Below, piece after piece: positions 12,430 through 23,544 of a stretch of 64,000 bases of DNA (the first letter of the stretch is position 1; the number at the start of each line of letters is the position of its first letter). This DNA is from Immersiella caudata (Eukaryota; Ascomycota; Sordariomycetes; Sordariales; Lasiosphaeriaceae), in the NCBI GenBank assembly GCA_030512335.1, contig JAULSU010000003.1, forward strand, positions 2,914,001 to 2,978,000, in the 5' to 3' direction. Under the pieces are notes generated by a model that was not told the DNA's origin, did not search any database, and worked only from the letters and a program-made list of their open reading frames with translations. The position numbers were made by a program, and so were the translations under genes.

Positions 12430-13783
12430 CTTGGGCGACTCAGTCGATGAATGCGCTTAGATCATGGAGTCGCAAATAATCGAACGGGGGTATATAGTGG
12501 GTGTGGTTAAGGATGGCGAATTGATTGTTGGTGCTGCGCAAGGAGGAGGCTGGAGGGTTTGGGTCAATTGGATGCCGCAAGTGCCGTTTCGCTCGTGCTG
12601 CGACAGGCAATGGGCTGGGTTTAATTCAACTCGGGGCCGTATGCCGAACGGCGATTGTTTTCTTGTTGGCTGCCCCCCTGGACGGAGTACAACAAAAGGC
12701 TCCACTGCCTCGGGAATAGATTTTGGCAAGGTTGTGTGGTCGATGCAGAGGAAACAAAACTTTGCAAACGGCCTCGGGCGCAGTGGCTTATCTGTCTCAT
12801 CAACAAGGGGATTCGATGTCGAGGGAGACTTTAATTGAAAATACACGTCTCAATCGAGGTTTTCGCGAGGCAGGCGCGTCCCTTTGGATGGTGGTGGGTG
12901 GACCGTGCGCAAAGTGGAGCAAATTGTGGGGGTTTCGCAAGGAGAAAGAAAGGAGGCACAGCAAAGAAAACAATGTCACCGGAGTCGAGGTTGAAGGCTC
13001 ACGTTCTGCCAGTATTTATGGATACGCAATTACAATTTGCGGAAATTCATCTGAATCTCATGTGTCAGCAGTATGTTTGCCACGCATAAGTGCTACGAAA
13101 TTGATTGCTTCTTGGTTGCCAGCCTCGTGATGTAAACGCATGGGACTCGCACCGTAATTGTGATCTGAGTTACGTTTCCAAGCTGGCAACCTAGTGGAGC
13201 TTTGACTTCACGGGTGTGTGTGGGCACCTTGACCTCCTTTTGTCTCCACTAGGCGGGAGCTTGGTGATTGACTTTCCAGCCACCACAGAAAAATCTGAGC
13301 CCAACCACTCTTTTACAATAAGTTTCCAGGGGCAAACAAAACAACGCAAATCACACGAGGCGGAAAGCGCCTTTGAAAAGTCATCCATCTCTTCTCGAAA
13401 TGATCTATCATGTACTAATCTGTGGACACATGAGGACCTGGTCTTGCGCCTGATGAAGCTGCCATCGCTGGACGCTGGCCATATTCTCTCCATATTATTC
13501 ACTTCCAAAGCCAACCAACTGACTCCAGACTTTGGTCCAGATCATGTCATAGTTCCCCGGAAAAACGAGAATATGGACAAAATTCGTTCTAGCTTTCTGT
13601 GGGATCTACAGTTTAGACATTAGGCATCGCGAGCCCTTCAACTAGCCAAGGCACGCGCATGATGCGAAGAGCCTTTGCAAGCAACAATCGCCATGACAGC
13701 TCACCTCTATGTTAGATATACAACCGTCAAACTCCAACCAGCCACGCTCCGTAACACCAGACGAGCTATCAGACCCAAGTCCT
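12430..13783. other. Intergenic 1.35 kb, forkhead promoter and LCB2 3' flank
   Basis: No gene recognised. An open frame at 13216-13623 (+) has no domain, no introns and no good context. The left part should hold the forkhead promoter and leader, the right part the 3' untranslated region of the LCB2 gene. Confidence 0.45.
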
Positions 13784-15775
13784 TCACCTCAATGCATACT
13801 TCACATCCTCCTCGCCGGCTGAGATAACGTCCTCCAGCTTCCACCTTGGTGGCTTGACAACGCCCTCCAGGCCATTTGCCTTTCGCCACTCCTTCTCCAT
13901 CTCGGGGCTGACTCCCTTCGGGAGCGGTTCCGCACCACCTGCGATGCCGGTAGAGTACTTGATCTGGAGAATGTCGCCAACTTCGTCGCATGCAGCCAGG
14001 AGACGGTCCATGTCCTCCTTGTTGTGTGCCGAGGAAATGCAGAAGCGGGCGCGGGAGCTGATTAGGGGTGTAGCGGGGTAACCGACAACAACGACAGAGA
14101 TCTTGCGCTTCAGCATTTCATGGCTGAATGCAGAGATCTTGGCCGGGTGATAAAGCATAATAGGGATGATGGGAGAGTCGTCGTGGCCGGAGACTATGAA
14201 GCCGAGGCGCTTGAGTCCAAGGCGCAGGTATCGAGAGTTGAAGGCAATGCGCTGTAGGCGCTCTTCGCCCTGTCCAGGAGCGAGCTCGCCAGTGATAATC
14301 CTGAGGGAGGAGAGAATCTGCATCAATACCGAGGGAGCCGGGGACTCGCCAAGGAGAGTAGCGGCGTTGGTTGCCTTCAGCTTGTCGATAATGTGCTTTT
14401 CCGCAGCAATGTAGCCACCGTTCGCACCGAAGGATTTGGTCAAGGTTCCCATCAGAATATCAGCCTCGGCCGGATCGACACCAAAGTAATCGCAGACACC
14501 GCGGCCCTTAGGACCGAGGGCGCCAATGCTGTGGGCCTCATCGACATAGAGGAAGAACTTGTACTTCTTCTTGAGCGCAATGACACCGGGCAAGTCAACC
14601 ATGGTACCCTCCATCGAGTAGAGACCTTCGACAGCCACGAGAATTTTCTTCCAGGGACGGTGGGTGCGGGGCTGGCCCTGAGCAATTGCCTCGCGAAGCT
14701 TCTTCTCCAGGTCCTCCATGTCGTTGTGCTTAAAAGACCGGATGACGGCGCCGGAAAGGCGGGCACCAATACGGATAGAGGCGTGGTTGAGTTCGTCCGA
14801 GAGAATGAGAGAGCCCTTGGAGACAAGGGCAGGGAAAGATCCGGCGTTCGTCACGAAACCCATCGAGAAGACCATGGCGGCAGGCTTACCAACGAATTGA
14901 GCAATCTCCTTCTCAACCTCGAGTGCAAGATCCGAGGTACCCGCGTCAGCGCGAGGGCTGCAACTGGTGAGACCATACTTGCGAACGGTTTCCTCTACGG
15001 CGTCGGCGCAAGGACCCTCGGACTGCGCAAAGCCGAGGTAGTTATACGAGCTCATATTCAGCGTCTCGGTGATGGTGCCAGTGTACTTGTAAGTGCGGTT
15101 GAAGTCATCTGACTTGCGATCGATGAGGTTGATGAATCGCCCGGGAACACCGGTCGTGGGCCTGGCGAAGCAGTCATCGATACGCATTTTCAGTCTCCTG
15201 ACATAGAAATTGTCGAAGTCATCGTTGAGCGGAGCATAGCCATTGTTCGCCTTGAGGGAGTTGTAGTGCTTTTTGTCGCCAAATCTCTTGCCGAAGAAGT
15301 CGCGCGCATGGCCGAAGAAGATGAGAATCAAATAGCTGAGGTAAGTGGTGAGGACGAAGTAATATGGCGGCTCGTCCTCGATGGGCGTCTCCAGCGGCTT
15401 GCCTTGGTGGGCACTGACGTAGAGGTGGCGCGGGCTGAGCAAGGGACCGAACTGGGCCTCAGCGCGCTGTCGTCTCTTTGCTTCGTCGGCCGACGGAGGC
15501 TGGAAGAGGGTAGTCGGCGGCTCGTCGCTGTTTGGCTCGCCGGCTGTGACGGTCGACAGGGAAATGGTCGGCAGAGGAATGGTAGCGGGGGAGATGCCCT
15601 GTTTCTGGCTCTGCGCCGCCTGTAGGGTCTGCTGGGCCGACATTTCCTTCGACTTGGGCGACGAGGAAAAGAACTGTGCGAGACGGTTGCCCTTGGACTG
15701 AGAAGGCCGGCGTTCGCCCACCCGCTCCGAATTAGGCATGCTCGAGGAGAAAGGGTTGGACAGCTTTCGGGGCAT
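13784..15775 (-). CDS. lcb2: Serine palmitoyltransferase subunit 2
   Basis: The catalytic LCB2 subunit of serine palmitoyltransferase, which condenses L-serine with palmitoyl-CoA to 3-ketodihydrosphingosine in the endoplasmic reticulum, the first step of sphingolipid synthesis; its partner is Lcb1. It is an intronless gene of 663 residues. Seen: a low-complexity Ser/Gln-rich N-terminus (1-100), one membrane helix at about 138-155, the alpha-oxoamine synthase core with YNYLGFA, VDEAHSIGALGPKGRG (Asp412, His415), and GTLTKSFGANGGY with the PLP lysine at Lys447. The length is about 100 residues longer than yeast Lcb2 because of the N-terminal extension. A 239-codon open frame lies antisense to it and is a shadow of its codon use. 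Assignment is very secure. Confidence 0.97.
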   Translation of the reverse strand: MPRKLSNPFSSSMPNSERVGERRPSQSKGNRLAQFFSSSPKSKEMSAQQTLQAAQSQKQGISPATIPLPTISLSTVTAGEPNSDEPPTTLFQPPSADEAKRRQRAEAQFGPLLSPRHLYVSAHQGKPLETPIEDEPPYYFVLTTYLSYLILIFFGHARDFFGKRFGDKKHYNSLKANNGYAPLNDDFDNFYVRRLKMRIDDCFARPTTGVPGRFINLIDRKSDDFNRTYKYTGTITETLNMSSYNYLGFAQSEGPCADAVEETVRKYGLTSCSPRADAGTSDLALEVEKEIAQFVGKPAAMVFSMGFVTNAGSFPALVSKGSLILSDELNHASIRIGARLSGAVIRSFKHNDMEDLEKKLREAIAQGQPRTHRPWKKILVAVEGLYSMEGTMVDLPGVIALKKKYKFFLYVDEAHSIGALGPKGRGVCDYFGVDPAEADILMGTLTKSFGANGGYIAAEKHIIDKLKATNAATLLGESPAPSVLMQILSSLRIITGELAPGQGEERLQRIAFNSRYLRLGLKRLGFIVSGHDDSPIIPIMLYHPAKISAFSHEMLKRKISVVVVGYPATPLISSRARFCISSAHNKEDMDRLLAACDEVGDILQIKYSTGIAGGAEPLPKGVSPEMEKEWRKANGLEGVVKPPRWKLEDVISAGEEDVKYALR

Positions 15776-18291
15776 CGCTAGGGCGCGGGCTCGTGTCGTC
15801 GCTGTAGGAATGAACTACTTGTGATCAATAGCGCCAATTGATGCTACTGCAGCCTGGAAACGGTCAGTCAGGGCAAAAATCGCAACAAGGACGGCGGCGA
15901 CAGCACTGAGGGCTTCGTGGGTGTCGCAATTCGACTCGCGGCCGCAAGCGATTCGGTGATGCGCAGCACTGCCGCAAGCGTAGTGTGCACCTGCTGTTAC
16001 CGGATTGCACGGCGTCTGCCACAGCGCTGCACCTGCTTCACCTGCCGTTCGACACCCCCTTTCCCAGCCCCACCACAGCGAAATTGGAGCCCTCCAGACA
16101 TCAACTGCCCAAAGCCCGCATGCAAAGGCAGCCAAAAAAAAAATTAAATAAACTCACAGTGTTGAGTGCCCGATGCAGGTTGAAGCGAAGTAAATCGTTC
16201 GGCTGCCCAGAGGGTCGGTGATCGGTGACGTGGGAGGGACGGGCGGTCGGGTGCTGGCAAGCTCGGGACGAACTGGAGGCGCGACTCGGGACCTGCAAGG
16301 AGACAAAGTCTACACCGGTCCAATAGTCGAGAGGGTTCGGCCGCCGTCGCGAGGTCTGCGCAGCTCACACCTAGCAGAGGATCACAAAAGGCCGCGATGC
16401 ATGGAAACTTCTTCCGAACGTCGAAGCTTCCACGATCGAGGTCGAGCTCTAGGGACAAGAGACAACAGATAGGGACAAGATGCGGGAGACAAGAAGTAGA
16501 AAAGGGACGGGGCACTGCAGGGAAATTGTGGAAACGCTGATGACAGGGCTAAGCCGCTTGTATTTGCGTTAGTCACACGGTAAATTGACCTCGCCCCTGG
16601 TTTGTATCCGGCCCCTGTTGTAATGAGGAGAGCGAGGATGGAGGGGTCCAAGGCCCTTCCCGTTTCCGAGCGGTCCGGCCGCGATGCCCGGATGATTCAA
16701 TGACATCGCCGATTCAACTGCCCGCCTTCGCACCAGCGGAGAGGCTGTTTGATTTTCTTCTCCATCTTAAATATGCTCGGTAGAGGCCAAGATACCACCA
16801 CGTCGGCAGCCTTTATTTAAGGCCGCCTACACTAACAAACGCTTCGTGGCGATGGCAAATTTTTGCAGACCCAGGAGGTTACACGCCGCTGGAGCCAACC
16901 AAGTCGATCGCGTTCCTGGAAAAGCTCCAGCGGTACCAGCGGTAGTCCCTGACATTCGCCAATCATCTGGATGCTGTCCCAAAACGGGTATGGCCGCGAT
17001 CGACGATATCCACCGTGAAATTTAACAACGGTGTCAGGCAACGCTTTGGCGAGCCCCTCAAAAGGACAAAATAACACAAAACAGCAGACCCTCCGCTACC
17101 TTGCAAGGTGTCTCCTGTGTTGTCAATGTTTCGTCTCGCGACCTCCGCTGGTCGTGGCGTGATCGCTCAAAACCCCCAGAGGAGCCGTTTTTCTGCCTAT
17201 CGGCGTCCTGCATGTGACTGTTTCAAGGACCTTATCGCGACGCAGCACCGATTACCGAGATCCCGTCAGCAGCCTTGCACCGTCGACGTCAATCAGGCAG
17301 TTCGACTGAATTCAGCCCTCTTGCGGATGTCCCGGTCTTGAGCTCACGGGCGATTATTCAGCTGACACTCACCATTCGACTGAGATCTCAGTCATTGGCA
17401 CAGTCAGTCAACGAGCTGCGGAGGTTAGGCACAAAGCCAAGTTGTCAAGTTGCCCATCCGAGGCTTCCGGCAGCCTTGAGCTGCAACGCTGGGAGAGAGA
17501 GATGCGACGTGATGCCCACAAAGGGGTAGAAGACGACCGGCGGCCTGGATCCCGTCCCGGTGTGCGGCTCGCAGCGTTTCCTCTGCTCCTTTACCCGCCG
17601 CTCAATCATAGTTTCCCGGATTTTCTGCTTGGGCCAAACTCAGTTCCAGATAGGTGGGTTGCGTCCAGTGTGCTGTCTCCGTACCTGCATCGGCGATTTA
17701 CCTAGTCCACCGTGAGATCTCAGCTCCCCGCCCTCACCCCGATTTATGCCGGCGGTGGGTACTGGGCAAGACAATGTTTTTGTTTCCCCCAAATGCGGCA
17801 CATCGTTGAGACCCAGAATGTTCTCCAGGCTGGTCTCGGAGAATTTTTCAGAGTGGGCAGCGTCGGCTCTCGGCTGATACCTAACGGGCCCCTTTTTATC
17901 GGCTCCCAAGACCGGAGGCGACTGGTGGCCCCCCATCGGAAGTCGAAAATTGGGAAGTCGCGACCAGCAAATGCCTCGGGCAACAACCCTGCTCATGTCG
18001 GTTTGGTAACTTGGAGACTGAGGAGGTTTAGGTTTCGTGCTACTTGTCCCCCCTAAACTCATAGTTTCCCCGGTCTTTCTTCCCTGACTGCCCGCGCTCA
18101 GCGATCGCCACGCTATCGGGAGGTTATGAACGGCGCAGCTCCGGAATCCCTAGCTCTAAAAGCTGTTGCGCCCGTTGTGAGACTTCAATCGCCCATCCAC
18201 CCCACCACGTCACCCGCGACCTTCTCTCATCGTTGCATTTGCGCATTGTCACTCCCCGGTATCAATTGCGGTTGGTTATCGGCAAGTCAAG
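15776..18291. other. 2.5 kb divergent intergenic region between lcb2 and acetoacetyl-CoA synthetase
   Basis: No protein or RNA gene found. Short GC-rich open frames on both strands lack domains. Both flanking genes start at its edges, so it carries two promoters. The size is large for a simple bidirectional promoter. Confidence 0.5.
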
Positions 18292-20540
18292 ATGGTGGCC
18301 ACAGAGCTCTGGAGACATGAGAACCCGCAGGCGACGCAGATGTGGAAGTTTCTGCAGCATGTCAACAGCAAATATGGACTACAACTGAAGGACTACCCCA
18401 CGCTGTACCGGTGGTCGGTGGACAACATTGCGGCCTTTTGGGGGGAGGTTTGGGACTTCACAGGCGTCACGGCGTCGAGGCGCTTCGACCAGGTAGGCTG
18501 CCCACCCCATTGGCCCATCAAGCCCCCTATTTCTCCATGTTTACTTACATCCTTGTCCGTGTCACCCCGACAGGTCCTTCCTGCCGATGCCCCCATGTTC
18601 CCACGGCCGGATTTCTACGGCGGAGCTCTCCTCAACTTCGCCGAGAACCTGCTATTCCCCGTAAATGCAGAGGTCAAGGAGTCCGATGTTGCCGTCATCA
18701 CGGCGACGGAGGATGAGACGACACTTACCGAGACGACCTGGGGTCAGCTGAGAGAGCAGGTGCGCCAGTGCACCAATGCCATGCGGGCGGCGGGTGTCAA
18801 GGAGAACACCGTTGTCGCCGGCTTCGTTGCAAATCATGCCACTGCCATTGTCGCCATCCTCAGCGCTGCCGCCCTCGGTGCCGTGTGGACCGGGATCAGT
18901 CCCGACAACGGCGTCAGTGCTGTTCTTGACCGGTTGGTTCAGATCAGGCCGCAGGTTCTCTTTGCCGACAACGCTACGCTCTACAACGGCAAGCGGTGGT
19001 CTTGCATGGGTAAGACTGCTGAGATTGTCGAGGAGCTGAAGAAGCACGGCCTGGATCTGGTCGTTGTTATCAACGGACTCAACGGTGTTGACTTGAGGTT
19101 GGAAGAAATCCAGTCGAAGGGTGTGAAGGCGGTTGGCTTTGATGGTTGGTTGCAGAGGTAACACCCCCTTCCAAGACTGTTCTTCGAAGGGACCACTAAC
19201 AATTCTCAAGCGCGCCCAATGAGCCGCTTGTCTTCCAGCAGCTATCCCCCTCACATCCCCTGTATGTGCTCTACTCGAGCGGGACAACAGGGCTGCCCAA
19301 AGCTATCGTTCACACCGCGGCTGGCACGTTGCTTCAACACAAGAAGGAGCACAACATCCACTGCTCTATGGGGCCGTCCTCTCGTCTCTTCTACTACACC
19401 ACAACATCGTGGATGATGCACCACTGGTCTGTATCGGCGCTCGCTTGCGGTTCATCTTTGGTTCTATATGCCGGTTCACCATTCAAACCGCACGGTTACG
19501 TGTCCATTCCACGACTTCTCTCATCGTTGAAGGTCACCCACTTTGGCACCTCCGCTGCCTACCTAACGACTCTCGAGGCTAATAATGTGCGTCCAATCGA
19601 CGACCCATCACTTGATCTTTCCGCACTCGAAGCGATCTACTCCACTGCCTCGCCACTACCACCCTCAACCTTTGCCTTTGTTTACAGCGCCTTCCCATCT
19701 CGCATCAACCTCGCTTCCATCACTGGCGGTACCGACATCATTTCCCTCTTCGGCGCCCCCTGTCCCCTTCTCCCCGTGCGTCAGGGTGAGATTCAGTGTG
19801 CCGGTCTTGGCATGGCGATTGGCGTTGTCGACTCGGCATCGCCATCAGACAAGCCGACACTGGTCGTCCCGGCCGACAGCCCTGGTGACCTCGTCTGCAT
19901 GGAGGCCTTCCCCTCACAACCACTTACATTCTTTGGGAAGGACGGCGAGGCCAAGTACCGGGCTGCTTACTTCGAGCGCTTTCCCGGTCTGTGGCACCAC
20001 GGCGACTTTGTCCGGGTTGACCCAGCCACCGGGGGTCTGGTCATGCTCGGCCGCAGCGATGGTGTCCTGAAACCTGCCGGTGTGCGATTCGGGAGCGCTG
20101 AGATCTACAACGTTCTCACTCGCTTCTTCGCTGCCGAGGTTGAAGATGCCGTGTGCGTGGGTCGTCGCCGAGAGTCGGATCGTGATGAGACAGTGTGCCT
20201 CTTTGTCGTGATGAACGAGGGGAAGCCTTTCGGAGAAGACTTGAGGACGAGGATCAAAGACACCGTTCGTAGGGAGCTTAGCCCAAGACATGTTCCTGGC
20301 GTAATCGAGGAGGCTGAGGGTGGTATCCCTAAGACAGGAAACGGCAAGAAGTAAGTCCTTTCCCCCATCAACGTTGATTTATGGGCAATGCCTTTTGGGC
20401 GAATATCTGCTAACATGCTGGTCAGGATTGAGGTTGCTGTCAAGCAAATTCTGTCAGGCATGGAGGTCAAGACTAATGCCAGTGTTGCCAACCCGGAGGC
20501 TCTGGACTGGTTCAGGGGGTGGACTAAAAAGGCTATCTGA
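18292..20540 (+). CDS. aacs: Acetoacetyl-CoA synthetase
   Basis: ATP-dependent ligase converting acetoacetate and CoA to acetoacetyl-CoA in the cytosol, feeding ketone bodies or leucine breakdown products into sterol and lipid synthesis. There are four exons: 18292-18492, 18574-19157, 19211-20350 and 20426-20540, giving 679 residues, typical of the family. Seen: an N-terminal ACS cap (LWRHENPQATQMWKF), VWTGISPDNG, the AMP-binding P-loop LYSSGTTGLPKA at about 282-293, ITGGTDI, LWHHGDFV, the hinge LGRSDGVLKPAG, and PKTGNGKKIEV at about 640, which contains the conserved C-terminal lysine. Acetyl-CoA synthetases differ in the cap and ITGGTDI region, so I prefer acetoacetyl-CoA synthetase. Intron 1 (81 bp) has no stop and keeps frame if retained. 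Confidence 0.95.
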
Positions 20541-20908
20541 AATATGGCGGTTCTAAAGGGCGTGCTTAAAATCCGGGTTGGAGAGGTCTAGAACGGGATA
20601 ATGAACAAAAGGGTGAGCAATACAACCCCTTGTATGGTGGTTTGAATACCTAACGGAGCTGCAATGAACTTGCTGAGAATTCGCCTGGGAGAGATTCTTT
20701 CAATTATTCCAACAGGCGACATTCCGGCTCAGCACCCGACATCCCAGGTCATCAATGGGACAAATCCGCATATGACTAGGGATACTGTCAATCTCGTTCC
20801 ATGCTAATAAGCCCGTACCGTGCTGTGCGAGCCATATTCCATTCCTATGCGAATTAAATACCAAAACCCCCCAACTCCATGTACCGTCAAGGCTCGCCCA
20901 AACTTTCC
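20541..20908. other. Convergent intergenic 368 bp
   Basis: Short 3' untranslated flanks of acetoacetyl-CoA synthetase and the second Zn2Cys6 gene. Nothing else seen. Confidence 0.5.
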
Positions 20909-23126
20909 CTATCCCACCCCCAAATAATTTGACGTAAAACTCCAGTCGAAATCATCCATAAACGCATTCCAGTCGAACCTATGAAAGGGATCCGGCATCC
21001 CCAGATCTGCACCCGGCCCCGGCCTCGGTCCCTCTGCCGTAGGTTCTGCTCACATTAGTACCCATAACAACCCAAGGGATGGCGGGAAGCTCACGAGGAA
21101 GTTCCAGCCCCTGCGCTGCCGGCCCCGGGGTACTTGCATCCCTCGTCTGCTCCACGTCCTTCCTCCACCTCCTCAGACACGCAAATGTCAGACTTGCTCC
21201 TAGCCTGTGGGTGTATTCTGACACGCCCGCGTCCTTGGCGGCATCCGAGCGGGGGAGATTTGCGCGTAGGTTCCAGTACTTTTCTATCATGTTGGTCACG
21301 CGGATGTGGAGGTCTCCTTCCTGGACGGAGCAGATGCGCATGGCAAGGAGTGCTTCTTTGACGAGGGGGTCGAATTGGGATTCGGGGTTGGGGGACGATA
21401 GGTGGACGGACATGATTACGCAGATAGAGGAAAGGAGAGTGCGGAAAACGAAGTGAGGTGCGTAGGATAGGAAGGAGGTGGTGCGGTGGAGGTTGGTGGT
21501 GACGTGGATGATGGCCTCGGCGGTGGTGTAGGTTTTGAGGAGGTTGCGCTGCAGGAGGGAAGGGGAGTGGTTGGGAAGGGGCATAAAGTAGTAGGTTTGG
21601 ATTTCGAGCTGGGTGGAGAGGATGGTGAGGGTGTCGAGGTCCGTGTTGTCGGGGTAGAGGGCGCGATGGACTTTGGTGTATTCGTCTTCCATCTGGGCGA
21701 CGAGGTGGTGCGAGACGCCCTGGGCTTCTTCGAGAGAGGCGCACATGGTGCGGGCCACTCGGGAGGAGAAGCGCGAGGTTTCGAGGTGGATGGCGAAATA
21801 GCGAGGGATGGGGGTGGGATTGGAGGAGTCGAGGAGGGAGTCGATGGTTTTGTTGAATAAAGCCGGGGCTGAAGGACAACCCATGTATGCGGAAACTCTG
21901 ATGGGGGAGTGAGTGATAGGTTGGACGACAGGGCTAAGGGGGGCTAACCGGTGATAGATTATGGCACATCCGGCCCACGTGAAGGTTGCTTCTTCGTTGG
22001 TATCTAGTTGTTCACACCCTAGCCCCTTGAACTCCGAGTGGCCTCCTTGACCAGTATGGAGACCGGTCAGGAACGAAGAATTCATGGCGATGCCGGCAAA
22101 GATGATGGACGGATCGGACAAGAAGCGGATGGTGGGAAACGGCCAAGTAGCAAGAAGCAAGAGGGAGTTGATGATGGGTAAGCGTAAAGGGGGCTGGGAC
22201 ACAGAACTCCATATCTCTGGCAGCAGAGAGTCTATCAAGAACTGGAACACGGTATCGTCCCTCGCAAATCGCCGGCATGCCGTCATGATGATGGCCCAGA
22301 ACAGGACATGGCCTCTTTTATAGCAGATGTCCGGGTCCCGGGTGCGGACGATAGGCAGATAGGGGTGGAAATGCTCAAAATACTTGTCAAAGTAGTAGTT
22401 GATCTCCTCGCCCGAGAAGACACGTGACCCGAGAGCCCGGGGCTCGGCCGGGAGCGCCATCGGCCCTGACGGGAGGGTGCCATCATTGATGCGGACCACA
22501 CCCGGCGTGGTGGCTGGCGTCTCGCTCTGCAGGGGGTAGGGTCTAAGCCGGTTGAACAGGTTGGACGGGGCTGGCAGGTAGTTGGAACTGGGGATCTGCT
22601 GGTGCACGGGCAGCGGCACCGGGACGGGGCGCACAGGCGGTAGCTCCGGGGGCACCGAGATCAACGGCGGCCGGCTTGGCGCTACGGCTTCCTTGATGGT
22701 TTGTAACTCGGCCGCCAACTCCTCAATTTTGCTGCGCCGCGATGTTCTTTTATAGCTCTTGTCGACGACGCAGTGCAGCTCCAATTTGGAGCACCGCAGA
22801 CATGGTTGATTTGGTGTCAGACTTGCATTGCATTTTACCTGTGAATCGCGAGGTTAGCTGGCCGGCTGCGACTTCCACTTTTTTTTTTGGACGTTTCGGC
22901 GCCCGTCCGCCCTAATTTTCAGCGAAGGGAAGGAAGGCTCCCGCGATAAGCGGTGAGGGTCATGACGGATGAGGGCCGCAAGTGGTGGAGAGCTACGGAC
23001 CTTGGCGTCGCGGCACCGAACACAGGCGGTGTTTCGTCTTATTCGGACCGGCTCATTTGCCCGCATCGGTCCCGGTGTGTCTTGCTCCATCGGCGACGAT
23101 TCGCCGGGCTCGGCCGGGGGGTCCAT
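20909..23126 (-). CDS. Zn2Cys6 transcription factor with coiled-coil linker
   Basis: A 651-residue regulator in four exons: 23126-23001, 22838-21949, 21897-21095 and 21045-20909. The zinc cluster is split by the first intron: ACVRCRDAK | VKCNASLTPNQPCLRC, Cys35, 38, 45, 55, 58 and 65. It is followed by a basic linker (VDKSYKRTSRRSK) and a short heptad-like helix (ELAAELQTIKEAV) for dimerisation. The middle (INYYFDKYFEHFHPYLPIV onward) is the fungal-specific regulatory region. The 51 bp third-exon-border intron (21898-21948) has no stop in frame; removing it gives YHRVSAYMGCPS, which looks like relatives. The last splice gives an acidic, aromatic tail (DWNAFMDDFDWSF), a plausible activation domain. 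The cluster-plus-linker resembles the Leu3/War1-like group from memory, but targets are unknown. Confidence 0.88.
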
Positions 23127-23544
23127 GCTAGGGAAGGGCAGATGAATCCCGCCGTCAGCGGCGGTCTGAGGTTCTCACGTAAGACAACGCACAACTCTCA
23201 CCGAGGGTAGCAGGGAAAAACATGAGGAAACAATAGTGATCGGACTGCAGCCGGCCTCGGGGGAGAGCCATTTTGCCGACACGGAAGCGACGGGAGGTGC
23301 AAAGGTGAGGTCACGTGTAATCCTTCCCATAAAACCCGACTTGTTCGTTCGGAGATAAGCTTTGACCGTTAAGCTTGGTGTGGTGGAGCTCTGCTTTGCA
23401 CCCATGTCTGCCTGAGCTTCACCCGAGCTTTCGTTCACCTCTCGCCAGCCTTTGACCAAACCGCAGACTTTCGTCTCATGAGGGAGCAGATGTTGAGTGC
23501 CTGCTTTTGTAGTTTCTTCATTTTACAATGAAGACGCACCCAAA
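23127..23544. promoter_or_regulatory. Shared divergent promoter of Zn2Cys6 gene and tti1
   Basis: Only 418 bp separate the two divergent start codons, so both promoters must lie here. No further element could be assigned with confidence. Confidence 0.55.

Noticed and set aside
13216..13623. 135-codon plus-strand frame between forkhead and lcb2
   Set aside because: No domain and it probably overlaps the lcb2 3' flank; not enough support.
14393..15112. 239-codon open frame antisense to lcb2
   Set aside because: It mirrors the codon bias of the strongly coding opposite strand, has no domain and no promoter context.
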